Assembly (NCBI RefSeq): GCF_001636405.1
Contig: NZ_KV440950.1
Coordinates: 2,441,712 to 2,505,711 of the forward strand
Origin: Peribacillus frigoritolerans
GTDB taxonomy: Bacteria; Bacillota; Bacilli; Bacillales; DSM-1321
Length of the DNA: 64,000 nucleotides
Reading direction: 5' to 3'
Below the pieces are notes generated by a model. That model was not told the DNA's origin. It searched no databases and was given only the letters and a program-made list of their open reading frames with translations. The translations under genes were made by a program, and so were the position numbers. Below are positions 17,930-26,244 of the stretch, piece after piece. How positions within the stretch are numbered: position 1 is the stretch's first letter; the number at the start of each line of letters is the position of its first letter.

Positions 17930-18122
17930 AGTCACTGTGAGTGATTTAATTAGGGTTTTTACAAGATAACATGGGCATTGTGTATGCAAAGGCGAATAAG
18001 TTATGGGAAATTGAATCGTCAATGAAGATGCTGAAAGACTTCATATCTGTGAATCAATCATTTGCCGGTAAGAATACAGGAATTAAGGCGTTTTTCGTTT
18101 GTCAAAATAAACCGAAATCATG

Positions 18123-18138
18123 TGGCACAGAAATTGCA
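18123..18138 (+). promoter_or_regulatory. Sigma-54 promoter of the APC permease gene
   Basis: TGGCACAGAAATTGCA has GG at 18124-18125 and GC at 18136-18137, the exact -24/-12 spacing. About 190 bp separate it from the opposite sigma-54 promoter, so an activator site shared by both is likely in between. I could not identify it with confidence. Confidence 0.8.
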
Positions 18139-18216
18139 TAAAGGTATACAGGTAAAACTTTTAAAAAAGAGGGAGGCATGGGGATTATTCTAGTTAAGAA
18201 ATTGAACTCACTGGTT

Positions 18217-18230
18217 TGAAAGCGGTTTCA
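18217..18230 (+). promoter_or_regulatory. cre site (CcpA) touching the permease RBS
   Basis: TGAAAGCGGTTTCA fits the catabolite-response consensus TGWNANCGNTNWCA at every position. It lies downstream of the sigma-54 start region and directly abuts the AGGAGG ribosome binding site, so CcpA would act as a roadblock. Confidence 0.8.
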
Positions 18231-18244
18231 AGGAGGAATGATAG

Positions 18245-19591
18245 GTGGAAAATGAGGTTACATTGAAAAGATCACTGAAATTATGGCAAATCGTTATGAT
18301 GGGGTTAGCATATATGACCCCCATGGTCGTATTTGATACATTCGGCATTGTATCTGGGATTACGGGCGGCCATGTGCCGACTGCTTATATCGTTGCATTG
18401 GTGGGGATGCTTTTTACAGCAGCCAGCTATGGAAAACTTGTAAAGGTTTTTCCTGCTGCAGGTTCTGCCTACACTTATACGCAAAAGGCGATAAACCCGC
18501 ATGTAGGATTCCTGGTAGGATGGTCTTCGTTGTTGGACTATTTGTTTTTACCTATGGTCAATGCATTGTTGACCAAAATTTATCTGACAGCATTATTTCC
18601 AGGAGTTCCTACATGGATTTGGGTAGTATTGTTCGTAGCAATCGTCACCATTCTCAATCTCAGGAGCGTCAATGTACTTGCTAACTTTAATGCGCTTTTT
18701 GTTATAATTCAGATTGCCATCATGGCAGTGTTCATCATTCTTGTCGTCAAAGGTTTAAATGATGGAGAAGGTACAGGAGAAGTGTTTACATTAATGCCTT
18801 TCGTAAATGAAGGGATGGACTTCTCGGCCATAATAACCGGGGCTACAATCCTTTGTTTTTCCTTTTTGGGATTCGATGCGGTAACGACCCTATCTGAGGA
18901 AACGCCGGATCCGAAAAAAACGATTCCAAAAGCGATATTTTTAACTGCGCTATGGGGTGGAATCATCTTCATTACCGCATCTTTCTTTATTCAGCTCTTT
19001 TTTCCGGATATATCCCGTTTTAAGGAACCGGATGCTGCATTACCGGAAATCGCCCTTTATGTAGGCGGGAAGCTATTTCAATCCATTTTTCTTTGTACGA
19101 CTTTCGTCAATACGTTAGCCTCGGGACTAGCATCACATGCCAGCGTTTCCCGTCTTTTGTATGTTATGGGCCGTGATAAAGTGTTTCCTGAAAAATGGTT
19201 TGGATTCATTCATCCCAAGTGGAAGACACCAGCCATTAATGTACTCATAGTTGGAGTCATTTCAATGTCAGCTTTATTCTTTGATTTAGTGACAGCAACG
19301 TCACTGATCAACTTTGGTGCATTAATGGCATTTACCTTTGTAAATCTTTCAGTGATCAGCCATTTTATCATTCGGGAAAAGGAGCACCGAACGGTAAAGG
19401 GGTGTATTAAATACTTAATTATGCCTTTAATTGGAGCTATAGCAATTGGCATTCTATGGATCAACCTTGAGGCAAGTTCCCTAATAATGGGGACAAGTTG
19501 GTTCATTATTGGTTTTTGTTATCTATTATATATCACAAAGGCATTCAGGAAGGCACCGCCCCAATACCAAGTTGAAGAAATTCAGCTATAA
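18245..19591 (+). CDS. APC-family amino acid/polyamine permease
   Basis: The 448-residue protein has about twelve membrane helices. It shows APC family motifs near the N-terminus ([25 protein letters not shown]) and [27 protein letters not shown] in the middle. The start is GTG 18245 with AGGAGG at 18231-18236. Divergence from the ureohydrolase and shared SigL control suggest it imports the guanidine or polyamine that the enzyme degrades (agmatine, putrescine or GABA-like). The substrate is an inference. Confidence 0.85.
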   Translation: MENEVTLKRSLKLWQIVMMGLAYMTPMVVFDTFGIVSGITGGHVPTAYIVALVGMLFTAASYGKLVKVFPAAGSAYTYTQKAINPHVGFLVGWSSLLDYLFLPMVNALLTKIYLTALFPGVPTWIWVVLFVAIVTILNLRSVNVLANFNALFVIIQIAIMAVFIILVVKGLNDGEGTGEVFTLMPFVNEGMDFSAIITGATILCFSFLGFDAVTTLSEETPDPKKTIPKAIFLTALWGGIIFITASFFIQLFFPDISRFKEPDAALPEIALYVGGKLFQSIFLCTTFVNTLASGLASHASVSRLLYVMGRDKVFPEKWFGFIHPKWKTPAINVLIVGVISMSALFFDLVTATSLINFGALMAFTFVNLSVISHFIIREKEHRTVKGCIKYLIMPLIGAIAIGILWINLEASSLIMGTSWFIIGFCYLLYITKAFRKAPPQYQVEEIQL

Positions 19592-19607
19592 GACTTTGCA
19601 AGGAAAA

Positions 19608-19888
19608 ACGCATCCGATAAGGATGCTTCAGACTGTAGACAAACTCGATGAAAATCGAGTTTGTCTACATTTTTTTTTGGCTTTTACAAATTTGGACGTT
19701 GATTTCCACTTCAGGTACTCGCTTTCCGCGGGCGGTCCGGGAGCCTCCTCGGCGCAATTGCGCCGAGGAGGCTCCCTTAGACTCGCTATTCCCGCAGGAG
19801 TCTCGCACCTTCCGTTCCAATCAACTATGTTTAAAATTTTAGATGGAAGCTCCTTTTGTCTACAAACTGACGCATCCGATAAGGATGC
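19608..19888 (+). repeat. MITE-like composite repeat (copy C) with 19-bp flanking direct repeats
   Basis: ACGCATCCGATAAGGATGC occurs identically at 19608-19626 and 19870-19888. Between them, the ends TCAGACTGTAGACAAA and TTTGTCTACAAACTGA are imperfect inverted repeats. Inside lie a perfect 16-bp hairpin (19634-19669, followed by a T9 run) and an inverted GC-rich core from GTTGATTT (19698) to CAATCAAC (19825). This looks like insertion into the permease terminator with target duplication. Both the internal hairpin and the rebuilt terminator can stop transcription. Confidence 0.75.
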
Positions 19889-19896
19889 GTTTTTTT
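19870..19896 (+). terminator. Terminator (right-hand duplicate)
   Basis: ACGCATCC (19870-19877) pairs with GGATGCGT (19883-19890), followed by six T residues. The left-hand duplicate at 19608 lacks the final pair and the T-run. Confidence 0.75.
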
Positions 19897-19932
19897 ATAT
19901 GCAATCCTGAAATGCCTATGAATTAATACATA
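19897..19932 (+). repeat. Left 36-bp direct repeat flanking the ManNAc island
   Basis: This 36-bp segment (starting ATATGCAA, ending GAATTAATACATA) matches 24463-24498 at 32 of 36 positions in the same orientation. The last 16 positions are identical. Together they bracket the rpiR-PTS-nanE segment. Confidence 0.6.
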
Positions 19933-19976
19933 CCAAGCCTCTTAACGAAATGTAGTAAAACACATCCTTAAGCAGG

Positions 19977-20828
19977 CTATCTTCTTAGTCGTAGAATTTC
20001 TTCACGTGCTTTTTGATAGTTATCTATGGTTTTTTTATCGATTCGATGAAAAACACTTAAGTAAAGAGCATCAACCATGTTAAGTTGCATGATTCTAGAT
20101 GCTATACTACCGATTCGTTGATCATGTTCGATGTCAGGAAAACAAAGTTGTATACTTGCTATTTTCAATAAAAGAGACTTTGTATAAGCGGTTATTGCCA
20201 ATACTGGTACGTTTATCTTTTTCGCATATGAAGCCATCTCCAATATATCTTTTGTTTTTCCGGATGTGGAGAAAATGACCAACGCGTCTTCTGGTGTGAA
20301 ATTGGAAATATGGGAAATAACTGTATGAAAGTCAGTGTTCATTCCTGTAGTAACGCCAAGTTTAGCAAATTTATTACTAGCATCCAATGCAGCCGTAGAG
20401 GAGCCCCCAACACCAAAAAATGCAATTTTCTTTGCTAGGCTTAAGCATTCCACTGCTTTTTCAAACTCTTTTTTGTTAAGCGTTTGTACTAAAGAGTCTA
20501 AAGCAAATTTATTGCTCATAGTTACTTTTTGGAAAAGTTGATAGGGCGTATCATTTTCACGCAGTAAAGAAAGGTCATTAATGTTGGCATTATTTGAACT
20601 CATTTCTTTCACCAATGTATGTTGAAAGGTTTTAAAGCTGTCTATACCCATTCTTTTACAAAAACGCACAACACTAGCTTGGGAAACATTTGCGTTGGTA
20701 GATATTTCAGAAATCGTGTAAGTTTGCACCAAATCTGCATGGTCCAATATATATTTGGCTACTTGCCGTTCAGCACGAGACAAGGAATCCGCTTTTTCAT
20801 TTATTTTTTGTAATAAAGTTAAGCTCAT
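19977..20828 (-). CDS. RpiR-family regulator of the ManNAc PTS cluster
   Basis: The 283-residue protein has an N-terminal RpiR helix-turn-helix (LSRAERQVAKYILDH, YTISEISTNANVSQASVVRFCKRMG, residues about 15-65) and a C-terminal SIS domain (FFGVGGSSTAALDASNKFAKLG, VIFSTSGKTKDILEMA) that senses a sugar phosphate. It is divergent from the PTS/nanE operon, and three palindromes lie in the shared intergenic region. It probably responds to ManNAc 6-phosphate or GlcNAc 6-phosphate. Confidence 0.88.
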   Translation of the reverse strand: MSLTLLQKINEKADSLSRAERQVAKYILDHADLVQTYTISEISTNANVSQASVVRFCKRMGIDSFKTFQHTLVKEMSSNNANINDLSLLRENDTPYQLFQKVTMSNKFALDSLVQTLNKKEFEKAVECLSLAKKIAFFGVGGSSTAALDASNKFAKLGVTTGMNTDFHTVISHISNFTPEDALVIFSTSGKTKDILEMASYAKKINVPVLAITAYTKSLLLKIASIQLCFPDIEHDQRIGSIASRIMQLNMVDALYLSVFHRIDKKTIDNYQKAREEILRLRR

Positions 20829-20878
20829 GATATGTCTCCTTTATTAAATATTTTATTAAATGATGTAAATCCCTATTG

Positions 20879-20957
20879 TTTCATTTATATCATAAATGAA
20901 ATGTTTTTTGCACATAATGCAAAAAAAAATGCCATAAAAGAAATTTTATTTCTTTTA
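20879..20957. promoter_or_regulatory. Three consecutive perfect palindromes between rpiR and the PTS operon
   Basis: The first is TTTCATTTAT / ATAAATGAAA (20879-20888, 20892-20901). The second is TTTTTTGCA / TGCAAAAAA (20904-20912, 20918-20926). The third is TAAAAGAAAT / ATTTCTTTTA (20935-20944, 20948-20957). The first and third have 10-bp arms around 3 nt and the same layout, as expected of operators for a dimeric or tetrameric RpiR protein. Confidence 0.65.
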
Positions 20958-21047
20958 TTTTTAATAAAACCTTGATTTTTTAATTCTTTTTCAATAAGAT
21001 TGGTTTGTGTGAATATTCAAAAAATTACGTTATAAGGAGGAGATAGT

Positions 21048-21452
21048 TTGAATCGGGCCATTTTACTTGTAAGTCATGGAAATTTAGCTTCGACTATGAA
21101 AGACTGTGTAGAGCTTATAGCAGGGAAACAGAAGCAACTCTTTGCATTGAGCATGGATGATCAAGTAACGTTAGATTCATTTGCAAGAGAACTGGAATCG
21201 GCCGTCAATCAATTGTTGGATTGGTACAAAGAAATAATCATTCTGGCAGATATTAAAGGGGGTACCCCATGCAATGCAGCTACACTTCAAGTGTTGAAAG
21301 GTAGCCGGGTACAAGTAATCGCTGGTTTTCATTTAGGTTTAGTTATTGAATCTTGCCTTTCACCGGTAAGTCCCGAAGAGCTTATAGCTAATACCTCTAT
21401 GAGTATTAGCTATATAAACTCTACAGTTAACCCCATAAAGGAGGAATTGTAA
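21048..21452 (+). CDS. PTS EIIA component, mannose family
   Basis: The 134-residue protein is the soluble EIIA of a mannose-type phosphotransferase system. The phosphorylated His10 lies in LLVSHGNLASTMKD, and DIKGGTPCNAA is the other family signature. The TTG start at 21048 has AAGGAGG upstream. It accepts phosphate from HPr and passes it to EIIB, whose gene overlaps this stop by one base. Confidence 0.9.
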   Translation: MNRAILLVSHGNLASTMKDCVELIAGKQKQLFALSMDDQVTLDSFARELESAVNQLLDWYKEIIILADIKGGTPCNAATLQVLKGSRVQVIAGFHLGLVIESCLSPVSPEELIANTSMSISYINSTVNPIKEEL

Positions 21453-21922
21453 TGAGTATCGTTGTTACCCGTATCGATGAACGCCTCATACATGGGCAAG
21501 TTGCTTATTCATGGAGTGTTGCTTATCAAGTCACAGAATTTATTGTAATTGATGATAGGGTTGCAACCGACCCTACACAACTTTTGTTACTAAGCTTGGC
21601 AGTACCTTCGGGGAAAAGACATGCTATCCTTTCTGTCGAAGATGCAGTCAAATATCTGGTTGAGCAGTCTGATCAGGAAAAAACGTTTATTGTAGTAAAA
21701 AGTCCTCGAGTCCTTTTATCTCTCATTGAAAAAGGTATCATTCTGCCTTCTATAAATGTAGGTGGCATGTACTATAAAGTAGGAAAACAGGAAATAAGTA
21801 AAACAGTCTATTTGGATGAAGAAGATAAATCTATTTTTCTCAAGATTAGAGATCACGGGATCCCTTGTGAGATCAGAACCTCTCCTAATGATAAATCGAT
21901 TGATTTATTCACCAAGATTTAA
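21452..21922 (+). CDS. PTS EIIB component, mannose family
   Basis: The 156-residue protein starts with VVTRIDERLIHGQVAYSW, the EIIB(Man) signature with phospho-acceptor His14. It also shows VGGMYYKVGKQEISKTVYLDEED, the usual mid-domain motif. The ATG shares its A with the stop codon of the EIIA gene, so the two are translationally coupled. It transfers phosphate to the incoming sugar at the EIIC-EIID channel. Confidence 0.9.
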   Translation: MSIVVTRIDERLIHGQVAYSWSVAYQVTEFIVIDDRVATDPTQLLLLSLAVPSGKRHAILSVEDAVKYLVEQSDQEKTFIVVKSPRVLLSLIEKGIILPSINVGGMYYKVGKQEISKTVYLDEEDKSIFLKIRDHGIPCEIRTSPNDKSIDLFTKI

Positions 21923-21961
21923 TGGTCGAAAAGATAGTCAGAGTAAAAAGGGGGAGGAAAA

Positions 21962-23548
21962 GTGGAAATTGAGTTAATATCAGCGATTTTGTTAAGTGGT
22001 TTTGTTGCAATTCTCATGACCGAAAATTATGGATATGGATATTGGATGATTAGCCGTCCCATTTTTGCTGGGCCATTGTTGGGACTAATAATGGGAGACC
22101 TACAGACTGGATTGATTGTAGGGGCCAGTGTGGAATTGATGTTTATGGGTGTCTTGCCCATTGGAGGTAGTGTTCCTCCTAATGCACAAATTGCTGGTCT
22201 AATTGGGACTATTTTCGCGATTAGTGCTGGGGGGAAGCCTGAGGTTGGAATTGCTCTGGCATTACCAATCGGTATTTTAGCACAATTTTTAATCATGCTA
22301 GCTTGGAACTTTAATATTTATCTAGTGCATCGGGCAGACAATGCTTTACAAGAGCTAAATCTAAAAAGGGCAGAACGGCTTCACCTTTTTGGAATAATCG
22401 TTTTTTTTACAGTGATGTTCATTCCAACTTTTTTAGCCGTTTATTTTGGTAGTGAATTTGTAAATAATATCGTAGGCTCAATGCCTTCTTGGTTTATGGA
22501 AGGGTTAAAGATTACAGCAGGGATCCTACCTGCAATTGGAATGGCCATGCTCCTGAAAATGATGAACTTCAAGAAGTTTTGGTCATTTTTCCTAATTGGA
22601 TTTGTTCTGGCAGTCTACTTGGAACTAAATGTACTATCGATAGCCTTTTTGGGTCTTGGAATCGCGGTCAGCATTACAGCAGTGGGAACGAAAGGAAATG
22701 ATAGTGGAATTCCCCGTGATTCCTCCCGCAAGAGTACAGCTAAAACGACGATTCTGACAAGGAAGGATTTAATGAAAACATTCTTCCGCACATTCTTCAG
22801 TATGACGTCTATAAATTATGAGCGTTATGGCAGTTTAGGATTCTGCTATGCGATATTGCCGGCACTCAAAAAACTCTATCCAAATAATCAGGATTTAAAA
22901 GAATCGGTTGTTCGTCATAATGAATTTTTTAACTGCCATCCGTATACTTCCAATGCCATCATAGGTGTTACTCTAGCACTTGAAGAACAACGGGCACAAG
23001 GTAATCCCATCACATCCGACACAATTTCTTCTACGAAAGCCGCATTGATGGGACCGCTCTCTGGAATTGGCGATTCTGTTTTTAAAGCAACTTTTATGAC
23101 CATTTTTGCTGCAATCGGCGCTGGTTTGGCGTTGGATGGAAATTCACTTGGACCCATTATATTTATTGTGCCAAACGTCTTGCTCAATATTTTTTCTCGT
23201 TACTACGGTATTGTCTATGGGTACCAGTTTGGGATAAGCCTCATCCTTAAAATGAAAGACTCTGATGTGCTAAATAAGTTTGTTCAGGGAGCTACCATTG
23301 TAGGATTAATGGTAACAGGATCAATGGTAGTGAATTTTGTTAAAGTGGCCGTGGCTGCTAAATGGAACTTTGGTGGAAAAGAAATAAATTTACAAGAACT
23401 TCTTGATTCAATTTTACCTGGGCTTTTACCCCTCCTCTTAACACTTGGTTTCTTATGGGCATTACTTAAATATCAAAAAGCTATCTACTGGTTAATCCTC
23501 CTTTGCTTTATGGTAGGATTAGCTGGTAAATTCTTGGGGGTTGTTTAG
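21962..23548 (+). CDS. Fused PTS EIIC-EIID permease, mannose family
   Basis: The 528-residue protein joins two subunits that are normally separate. Residues 1 to about 240 are EIIC (GPLLGLIMGDLQTGLIVGASVELMFMG, GGSVPPNAQIAGLIGT). A polar linker near 245-262 leads to EIID (RTFFSMTSINYERYGSLGFCYAILP, HNEFFNCHPYTSNAIIGVTLALEEQ, GPLSGIGDSVF). No stop or frameshift separates the halves. GTG 21962 has GGGGAGG upstream. With the nanE neighbour the likely substrate is N-acetylmannosamine. Confidence 0.9.
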   Translation: MEIELISAILLSGFVAILMTENYGYGYWMISRPIFAGPLLGLIMGDLQTGLIVGASVELMFMGVLPIGGSVPPNAQIAGLIGTIFAISAGGKPEVGIALALPIGILAQFLIMLAWNFNIYLVHRADNALQELNLKRAERLHLFGIIVFFTVMFIPTFLAVYFGSEFVNNIVGSMPSWFMEGLKITAGILPAIGMAMLLKMMNFKKFWSFFLIGFVLAVYLELNVLSIAFLGLGIAVSITAVGTKGNDSGIPRDSSRKSTAKTTILTRKDLMKTFFRTFFSMTSINYERYGSLGFCYAILPALKKLYPNNQDLKESVVRHNEFFNCHPYTSNAIIGVTLALEEQRAQGNPITSDTISSTKAALMGPLSGIGDSVFKATFMTIFAAIGAGLALDGNSLGPIIFIVPNVLLNIFSRYYGIVYGYQFGISLILKMKDSDVLNKFVQGATIVGLMVTGSMVVNFVKVAVAAKWNFGGKEINLQELLDSILPGLLPLLLTLGFLWALLKYQKAIYWLILLCFMVGLAGKFLGVV

Positions 23549-23557
23549 GTGGTAATT

Positions 23558-24259
23558 ATGGATAAAAAAAACGTACTGGAATCTATTAGGAATGGATTGA
23601 TAGTTTCGTGCCAGGCTAGAAGGGGATGGCCGATGTATGGGGCGGAAATCATGGGCGCATTAAGCAAGGCTGCAGAAAAGGGAGGCGCAGTTGGTATTAG
23701 GGCTACCGGGCCAGAAAATATTAAAGCGATTAAAAAGGTAACAAAACTGCCTGTATTAGGTATTCACAAGCAATGGACCGAAGAATGTGAAGTATATATT
23801 ACTCCTACCTATGAAAGTGCTATAAGCATTATTGAGGCTGGAGCGTCAATCGTAGCATTAGATGGGACTCAACGAAAGCGCCCCCATGGAGAAACGGTAG
23901 AAAGAATCATAGGTAAAATAAATAGTGAGCATCCCAATATTTTAGTGATGGCAGATTGTGCGACTTTTGAAGAGGGACTAATCGCAGAAAAGTTCGGTGC
24001 TGATATAATATCAACCACATTGTGTGGGTATACAGAGGAAACAAAATACGTGAAGGAGGTTGATTATGACCTTATTCGAAAACTCTCTTCTGCCTTAAAT
24101 ATCCCCATCATCGCTGAAGGGCATATTCATACGAAAGATCATGCTAGAAAAGCTATTGAAAGTGGAGCTTTTGCAGTCGTAGTAGGAACGGCCATTACTC
24201 GCCCGGAAATTATCACAAAAAGGTTTGTAGATGAGTTAAACCTGTTGGTTGGAAAATAG
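23558..24259 (+). CDS. nanE: N-acetylmannosamine-6-phosphate 2-epimerase NanE
   Basis: The 233-residue TIM-barrel protein converts ManNAc 6-phosphate to GlcNAc 6-phosphate. Family motifs include SCQARRGWPMYG, GAVGIRATGPENI, LPVLGIHKQ, YITPTYES, ALDGTQRKRPHGE and PIIAEGHIHTKDHARKAIESGAFAVVVGTAITRP. I chose ATG 23558 with AGGTGG 5 nt upstream; an in-frame GTG at 23549 directly follows the EIICD stop. It ends the operon. The GlcNAc 6-phosphate formed would need nagA/nagB from elsewhere. Confidence 0.93.
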   Translation: MDKKNVLESIRNGLIVSCQARRGWPMYGAEIMGALSKAAEKGGAVGIRATGPENIKAIKKVTKLPVLGIHKQWTEECEVYITPTYESAISIIEAGASIVALDGTQRKRPHGETVERIIGKINSEHPNILVMADCATFEEGLIAEKFGADIISTTLCGYTEETKYVKEVDYDLIRKLSSALNIPIIAEGHIHTKDHARKAIESGAFAVVVGTAITRPEIITKRFVDELNLLVGK

Positions 24260-24390
24260 AAGTTTCAATATATATTTTGAGTATTTTTTTAAGCTTAACA
24301 GTTGGTTCCTAGGATTGGCTGCCTTTGATTAGATTTGTACCATCATTTGGCATCTGCTACAGGTCAACACTTTCTTTTTCAAGATAAACA

Positions 24391-24440
24391 AAAAAAGAGC
24401 ACTCACTGAATGTTTATACATTTATCTGGTGCTTTTTTTT
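24391..24440 (+). terminator. Terminator after nanE
   Basis: AGCAC and GGTGCT arms with inner AATGT/ACATT pairing are followed by eight T residues ending at 24440. Apart from this, the right-hand 36-bp repeat and the sigma-54 promoter, the stretch 24260-24624 shows nothing. Confidence 0.7.
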
Positions 24441-24462
24441 GTATTTAATCATCACTTTTTAC

Positions 24463-24498
24463 ATATGCAAATCTGAATTGCTTATGAATTAATACATA
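24463..24498 (+). repeat. Right 36-bp direct repeat flanking the ManNAc island
   Basis: This is the partner of 19897-19932, 32 of 36 identical. Both copies follow a T-rich terminator tail. Confidence 0.6.
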
Positions 24499-24574
24499 TG
24501 TCCTGATGAGTGTATGTGTGATATGGATGAGGGCAAATGGCGGTATGGTGCTATTCATACAATATCCTCAAAGC

Positions 24575-24590
24575 TGGCATGAAAGTTGCT
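24575..24590 (+). promoter_or_regulatory. Sigma-54 promoter of the glutamate dehydrogenase gene
   Basis: TGGCATGAAAGTTGCT has GG at 24576-24577 and GC at 24588-24589 with 10 nt between. It lies 35 bp before the GDH start codon. B. subtilis rocG is likewise SigL dependent. Confidence 0.8.
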
Positions 24591-24624
24591 TAATAAGTAA
24601 TAAGAATAAAAGAGAGGTGCTAAA

Positions 24625-25902
24625 ATGACAGAGAAAATTAAGGTTATTGAAAAACGTCAATTGGATAATCCGCTGCAAGAATTCCAGGATATCTTAAAAG
24701 AAGCGATTCATGTTTTGGACTATCCAGAGCAGGTTTTTGATTTTCTGAAAGCGCCAATGCGTTTTCTGGAAGTCTGTATTCCTATTCAAATGGATAATGG
24801 CGAGACAAGGATGTTTCAAGGGTATCGTGCTCAACATAATGATGCAGCAGGTCCAACGAAAGGGGGAATCCGGTTTCACCCGGATGTCACTCCTGAAGAA
24901 GTTAAGGCATTGGCCGGATGGATGAGCTTGAAATGCGGAATAACCGATCTTCCATACGGAGGAGCAAAAGGCGGCATTGTGTGTGATCCGAGACAGATGA
25001 GTTCATCTGAGCTTGAACGATTAAGCAGAGGGTATGTCAGGGCAGTAAGTCAAATAGTGGGCCCTACAAAAGATATCCCGGCACCAGATATGTATACGAA
25101 TTCACAAATCATGGCCTGGATGCTGGATGAATATGATCACATCAGGGAATTCGATTCACCGGGCTTCATTACAGGAAAGCCTCTGAGATTAGGAGGATCG
25201 AAGGGCAGGGAAAAAGCCACTTCCAAGGGCGTATTATATACACTTCAAATGATTTGTGATTTAAAGGGGATTCCCATTGAAGGCATGCGGGTAATCATCC
25301 AGGGATTCGGGAATGTTGGCAGTCATTTAGCATTGTATTTACATGAAATGGGGGCAAAGGTTGTCGGAATAGCGGATGAACTTGGAGGTTTATATGATCC
25401 GAATGGATTGGACATTCCTTACCTTTTGGAGAACAGGGACTCTTTTGGGGTCGTTTCGAACTTATACAAAGATTCATTATCCAATCAAGAATTATTGGAA
25501 AAAGAGTGTGATGTGCTGATCCCCGCAGCCATTAGCGGAGTGGTGAATAAGGATAATGCAAAACGACTAAAATGTGAAATCCTGATTGAAGCAGCAAATG
25601 GGCCGACGACAAAGGAAGCGATCAAGATTCTCGATGATAAAGGTATAGTGCTAGTCCCGGATATTTTGGCGAATTCAGGAGGGGTGATAGTCTCGTATTT
25701 TGAATGGTGCCAGAACAATCAAGGTTATTACTGGACGGAAGAGCTTGTAGATGAACGATTGAAGGAAAAGATAACGGCCAGCTTTTTGAATGTCTACCAT
25801 ACTTCACAAAAATATTCCGTGAACATGAAAGTGGCTGCTTATATTGAAGGGATTCGCAAAATAGCAGAAGCATCCCAGCTTCGGGGGTGGATCAGGTTCT
25901 GA
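24625..25902 (+). CDS. rocG: NAD-dependent glutamate dehydrogenase, RocG type
   Basis: The 425-residue protein catalyses oxidative deamination of glutamate to 2-oxoglutarate and ammonium, the last step of arginine/proline breakdown. GPTKGGIRF and LPYGGAKGGI (catalytic Lys115) form the active site, IPAPDMYTN follows, and QGFGNVGS (227-232) is the dinucleotide-binding loop. The length equals the Bacillus RocG/GudB family. The SigL promoter favours RocG over the constitutive GudB. It leads a three-gene unit with two small proteins. Confidence 0.9.
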   Translation: MTEKIKVIEKRQLDNPLQEFQDILKEAIHVLDYPEQVFDFLKAPMRFLEVCIPIQMDNGETRMFQGYRAQHNDAAGPTKGGIRFHPDVTPEEVKALAGWMSLKCGITDLPYGGAKGGIVCDPRQMSSSELERLSRGYVRAVSQIVGPTKDIPAPDMYTNSQIMAWMLDEYDHIREFDSPGFITGKPLRLGGSKGREKATSKGVLYTLQMICDLKGIPIEGMRVIIQGFGNVGSHLALYLHEMGAKVVGIADELGGLYDPNGLDIPYLLENRDSFGVVSNLYKDSLSNQELLEKECDVLIPAAISGVVNKDNAKRLKCEILIEAANGPTTKEAIKILDDKGIVLVPDILANSGGVIVSYFEWCQNNQGYYWTEELVDERLKEKITASFLNVYHTSQKYSVNMKVAAYIEGIRKIAEASQLRGWIRF

Positions 25903-25936
25903 ACGAATTAGGGTTTACAAGAAAGGAGGCAATCCG

Positions 25937-26227
25937 TTGAATTTTGATATTCTTTCCGAAAATAAAGAAAACCAGGCTATTCATCATTATTGCTTATTGT
26001 CACAAGATTATAGATATGATGTAACCATTGTATATTCGGCCCAGTTTTTCGGTAAAGCAATGGTGACTTCCATGCAAAGCGGAAGAATGATCCTGCTTTG
26101 TGCCAATGATATTAATTTGGATCAGTACTGGGCTCCGACTCTTGGCATTGAACAAGAAGATATATCTGAGTTCCAAAACTTTCTAAGGTTAGTTTTACAA
26201 ACCCCATTTCATTTTGAAGAATACTGA
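25937..26227 (+). CDS. Small protein, possibly DUF3055/SAV0927-like
   Basis: The 96-residue soluble protein starts at TTG 25937 behind AAGGAGG, 35 nt after the GDH gene. The pattern RYDVTIVYSAQFFGKAMVTSMQSGRMILL, followed by an acidic helix EEDISEFQNFLRLVLQ, recalls the DUF3055 (SAV0927) family of Bacillota, whose function is unknown. The assignment is from memory of the pattern only. Its place between GDH and a lipoyl-like protein suggests a link to glutamate or arginine catabolism. Confidence 0.6.
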   Translation: MNFDILSENKENQAIHHYCLLSQDYRYDVTIVYSAQFFGKAMVTSMQSGRMILLCANDINLDQYWAPTLGIEQEDISEFQNFLRLVLQTPFHFEEY

Positions 26228-26244
26228 AGGAAGGAATGATGTAA

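Noticed and set aside
19509..19910. 133-codon frame running from the permease end through repeat copy C
   Set aside because: It starts inside the permease and crosses hairpins and the repeat; it is not a gene.
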